Assembly (NCBI GenBank): GCA_013396915.1
Contig: VWZL01003401.1
Location: forward strand, 1,190,048-1,254,047
DNA length: 64,000 nucleotides
Reading direction: 5' to 3'
DNA from: Stercorarius parasiticus
Lineage: Eukaryota; Chordata; Aves; Charadriiformes; Stercorariidae
Positions 59,901 to 64,000 of this stretch are shown here, one piece after another. Below the pieces are notes generated by a model. It saw only the letters and a list, made by a program, of their open reading frames with translations. It was not told where the DNA came from and searched no databases. Position numbers and translations under genes: made by a program. Position 1 is the stretch's first letter. Every line of letters begins with the position of its first letter.

Positions 59901-62900
59901 GAAACCTTAAGGATTTAAAGAACTTAGGTACAAAAGATTTCATGAGTAAGGGAGCAAATTGCAAATCATACTCTAAATGTATTTCAGTCTCTTATCATCT
60001 AGTATAATGCAGAATGCTACTAAAAAGTAGCATAAAAGTGTACCTACCTAGTTGTTGATATATAAACCAGAATTGAATCATAAGCCTAAGTTAAACCATG
60101 CCACCATGCGCATTCTCATCCTCCTATTTACCACCTAACAATTACTCATGTGTTGGCCTTGGAGGATGCTTTCCCTACCTGTCTTATGCTTGTGACTGTT
60201 GTAAAAGTGCAAGGCAAAGGGAAAAGATCTGGCTGATAATGTAAGACCAAGGCAGTTCTCTGCCTTTGCAAACATTCCTAAAGAAAGCCTGATTGATGAC
60301 TTGCAAGTTCTGACTTAAAAAAACAAACATAAAAAGTCCACCAGAAAAAAATACTGTTATTCTGCTGTTCATAACTAAACAATATAACTCTTTACTCTTC
60401 AAAGTCCCACACCTAAGTTCCGACAACTGAAAAAAAAGGCACAAAAACCATGTAGAAAGGTATAAAAGTGCACACATGCTGTATGTGGAAAGCAAGTCTG
60501 ATTTCATAACACTTGTTAATTATAATTACAAATGTAAATGAATCATTATCTTAACTAATATACCCTAATATAACAAGAATGCCTGTTATCAGTTTTGTAG
60601 AAGTTTGCCATTATTAATTTAAATGTTTGCATAACACACTACTGTTCAGTTCATTAATGCATGGTAAATGTGTAGATGCTGCTTCTTGAATGCACACCAT
60701 CCCACTAATATTTTCGCATCTTCATGTAGGTTGGCAGGAATTCTTCACTATTTCTTCTCTAATTCCTCACTATTGATTATAAGAATGTTATTAGAAATAC
60801 AGAGGTTTAGATATTGTGTATTATAAGATGTTTATTCCTTTTAAAACCTCATGGTGGTACATTGCTTCATATATAAAACTCAGAGGCTTCAATGAAAAGT
60901 ATTCTACTTGAGTGTTGTTTGCTTCTGATGATTTGTCCTTTACATTTTGGTCAAAAGATAAGTTACGTGTGTTTGCTAGCAACATTAAAATGTGTTTAAT
61001 AGCATATGTGGAATAAGCTGCCCAATTTCCTTGTTTTCCACATGCAGTGAGAGATACAATGCTCCTCTTAAAGCACAGGTAACCTAGCAAAGCTAAATAA
61101 ATGATGTGAATATCAAAAAAGCCAAAAAACCAATACCTCCTTCTAAGGAGCTAACATTGGCTAAATTAGGAAGATCTGTACATTGACCTGGCATTTAACA
61201 GCCAAAAGTAGCACCTCCTCTTACACATGCCTTCCAGTAATAGGACTTCATCACTAAATGACAATGGTATTTATTACGCCACATAACTAGAACGTGGTTT
61301 GCCCAGAGACAACCAAAACTATCGTATATATACTGAGCCTCATCAAGTAGTTAAGGCGCTCACTGGACAGTCAAGTGTCTGAGGTCCTGCTCCCTGTCTC
61401 TGGGTCTCTCTATTTCACATGAAACATGCACTGGATAAAACACAGAAAGCAATGGATGCTTCCCATGGGAAGCCCACAATCTCGAAAGCAGGTGTGGGTA
61501 GGTGGAAATAGTCCTGTCCTGTGCAGCAGGTGAGCCGAGGGCTGCTCTAACCACCCACTGACTGTGCGAAATACTGTCCCTCATGAAATTTTAGAAGAAC
61601 AATTCCTGCATAACACTTTGAAATAACGAGAGCAAGCACCCGTTCTCGACACGCAGCCCTGCAGCCCCAGCAGGAGACAGGACCGAAGGCAGGCGCCCCT
61701 GCGCAGGCTGCCCAGGAGCTGCCTCCTGCCTGGGGCACGTGTGGCTTTCCAGGCTGCCTCTTGAAAAGCTCTCCTGCTGGGCTGCAGCAGCAAACCTAGA
61801 GAGAGAACTAAGAATTCTGGGTTCTGCTTTGGGAGCCAAGTAATCTGCATCTTTTACTTCCTGGCCGTAGCACTGGGTTCAATAATTTCAGTATTGCAAT
61901 TATCCTCGGGGTACATTTGATTCCTCCAATTTGTAAAAAACAATGCTGCTCAAATTCAATTCAACAGAATTACACATAAATACCGCTCCAAAATTGAGCC
62001 GTAAAATGTGTTTCTTAAAGGCAATGTTTGCTTTCTGTTGAGTTCCATGAACCAGCGATTTGCAAGACTTCTCAAAAAATCAACACAATGCAATTTTTTT
62101 TCCCTGGACTTTTTTGCATTTTCATAAATATTTTTATTTTCTATTTAATTATCCTTCTATTGCTGAAAACCTCATCACCACACTTACTGGCATGATGCTC
62201 AGAACAAGCAAGTAACTAGAAAGGGTCACTGTCGGTATACTGCCTGAAACAAGGTAACTTCCTAATGTTACAAATTACATCTAAAACTATTATAACAGAC
62301 AGAAACTGGGGAGGGAGGAGGAAATCTGTACTGTTTGACTTGTCCACCTGACTGTACTTTGTATATATTTAGGTAGGTTTCCTTATAACTTGTGACTTTT
62401 CTGAGGAAAAATTTTGAAAAGGCTCGCGAAGCTACTTGAAAAGGCAGCAGGTTGAAGAAGTCTGATACTTGAAACCACTTTAATTAAAAAAAAAAAAGAT
62501 AGTTGATTTCAAATTAACTACCCATCTTGAAGAAACTATGAAACAAGAATGTTGCCTCAGTTAACTCAGTGAGCAAAACGCAAGTAGACAATATAAAGAA
62601 TACTAAAAGCAGATGTTTTCTATTCTATCAATTTTGAGATAGTAGGGGGCTGCTAGTGACCCAAGAGTGGAGTTCTTGAGTAAAATTTATTATTGCTATC
62701 CAGTACTAATACTTGAAATATTAAATACCTTAGAAAACAGTATTCCAACATTACAATCATGTTCCGACTATAAATACATGTATAACAAGTCTAAAATTAT
62801 GAAAAAATATTTTTAAAAGAACCAGCAGATGTTGTTGGAAGCATTACCCTTACAGACACTGAAATCCCTATACTTAACATAGTTTGAAAACCTCCTCTGC

Positions 62901-63654
62901 TGCCCTGAGGAGGAGGACAGGAAGCCTCAAGTCTCCACTGAAGCCAGCCTTGCAACAAGGGCATTTTGCCAGTAGGACTTACAGGGAATGTTCTCAGTTT
63001 GGGTCTTTTTTAATTTCATTTTACTTACATCTGCAGATGCAGTTTAAATTTAAAAAAAAAAAAATTAAAATAATTAAATAACTCTTCTCAGTTTTCCCAC
63101 AAGTTGCCTAAAGCTGAAGTTTTCTCAACCTGTCCCCTGTATTTTATCAAACACCAATTTAGTCTTGCACTGGCCAGCAAAACACTAACCTAGTTTATTT
63201 CCAGAGTTAATACGACAATTTTGTTTTGCTTCAATTAGGTGTTCCCCCCCCCCCTTCCGTCTATTAGGAACATTTTGTTTTCCTCAATGCTTTATTCTCT
63301 TTCCCCTCGTTCTTTGCTTGCATTTTAAAATACTGTTCCAGCTGAACTTTGTACAGACGATGTAAAATCTCATCCAAACTGCAATCAGCTTTCCTTTTTT
63401 TTTTTTACACGCTGGACTTACCTAAGCTATGAAAGTACTTAGCAAAGATAAAAAGTGTGGTTGGTCCAATGCTGAGTTTGATTTAGCAGGAGAGAAGAGG
63501 AAAATGTACCAACATATCTTGGCAACTATTTGTTTTATTAGATGTAATCATTCACGTAAATTCATAATCCGGTGACTAGGTATCAACCAGAAGCAGAGAA
63601 AAGCGTTTTTCCTCCCCCTGTTTAAACGTCTCTGCCCCAGGGGTCGGGCATACG
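53901..63654 (-). other. Probable BEND3 5' intron
   Basis: About 9.7 kb between the first coding exon and the GC-rich right edge. It is AT-rich and contains a CR1 fragment and a GC-rich patch at 61620-61800. A strong donor-like CTTAG|GTAAGT on the minus strand near 63421 could mark a non-coding exon, but nothing proves it. No coding exon seen. Confidence 0.6.
55553..55725 (+). repeat. CR1 LINE 3' fragment (plus orientation)
   Basis: AGGTTGCCCGGAGAGGTGGT, CATCCCTGGAAGCATTCAAG and CCCTTCCAACCCAAATTATT lead to a TATTCTATGA end, the usual CR1 3' UTR order. Short and moderately diverged. Confidence 0.9.
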
Positions 63655-64000
63655 CTGTTTTTTTAAGGGTGGCAGCTACAGGCGCTACCCCGCACTTCAG
63701 CCCCAGAGCTCTGGGGCTGCGTCAAGGCTGTGTGGCGGCCGTCACATGGCCGCTGGCCCGCCGCCGGCTCGCCTGCCGCCGCTCCAGAGTTTGTTCCCTT
63801 CTGTTGACAAAGGGCTGCGCGGACGCACCGCAAGGGAAAGTAGGGTAGAGGCACCCGGCCATATGGGCAGGGGCGGACGGTTCCCCACCGACTGCTCCGC
63901 TCCCGGCGGCGCACGACCCGCCGAGGACCCGCACGAGTGACCACAGAACCACCGGCTCGATGCCCCGGACACCGTCCTCAGCGGGCAGGGGCCTGACCCC
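63655..64000 (-). promoter_or_regulatory. BEND3: GC-rich island at window edge, probable BEND3 promoter
   Basis: An abrupt change to GC- and CpG-rich sequence that continues past the window end. Its position upstream of BEND3, on the side where human BEND3 has its promoter, supports this role. Open frames on both strands lack any recognisable domain. A promoter of a gene beyond the edge cannot be excluded. Confidence 0.55.

Noticed and set aside
63663..63972. Open frames of 64-93 codons at the right edge
   Set aside because: Compositional frames in a GC-rich promoter island, on both strands.
1..64000. CRISPR arrays, bacterial-type operons, rRNA, tRNA, telomere repeats, full-length endogenous retrovirus
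   Set aside because: None seen on reading. Repeats present are CR1, SINE-type remnants and simple tracts.

Overview
The window is nuclear DNA from a bird. It contains several 5'-truncated CR1 LINE copies, both young ones ending in the typical ATTCTATGATTCTATG-type tail and older eroded ones. It also has traces of MIR-type SINEs, AT-rich introns and intergenic DNA, and short very GC-rich promoter islands. Gene density is vertebrate-like: three spliced protein-coding genes in 64 kb. The sequence has three single ambiguous bases (near 3647, 23562 and 35182) and one run of 85 N (35293-35377).

Layout. Positions 1 to about 19,100 hold no gene I can support, only CR1 copies, other old repeats and unique DNA. 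From about 19,100 to 23,850, on the minus strand, lies CD24: a long 3' UTR, a 186-nt terminal coding exon (20849-21034), a 2.3-kb intron and a GC-rich promoter island. The exon that should carry the signal peptide is not intact in this sequence. From 23,850 to 35,060 I see no gene. On the plus strand, MTRES1 (mitochondrial transcription rescue factor 1, formerly C6orf203) starts in the gapped GC-rich island at 35.2-35.8 kb. Its three coding exons lie between 36899 and 39518 and a poly(A) signal is at 39773. On the minus strand, BEND3 has its stop at 45856, one 2.26-kb exon carrying all four BEN domains, two small 5' coding exons at 53165-53388 and 53856-53889, and probably its promoter in the GC-rich block at the right edge (63.65-64.0 kb).

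The order and strands (CD24 minus, MTRES1 plus, BEND3 minus) match human 6q21 as I know it, so this is a conserved synteny block. The three genes do not form a pathway. CD24 is a GPI-anchored surface sialoglycoprotein, MTRES1 is a mitochondrial RNA-binding protein, and BEND3 is a chromatin-bound repressor. No CRISPR array, rRNA, tRNA, bacterial operon or other novel multi-gene system was found. The most useful observations are the small CD24 exon that ORF calling misses, the damaged CD24 first exon, the two-codon upstream ORF that overlaps the MTRES1 start, the 34-nt BEND3 first coding exon, and the inverted CR1 pair.
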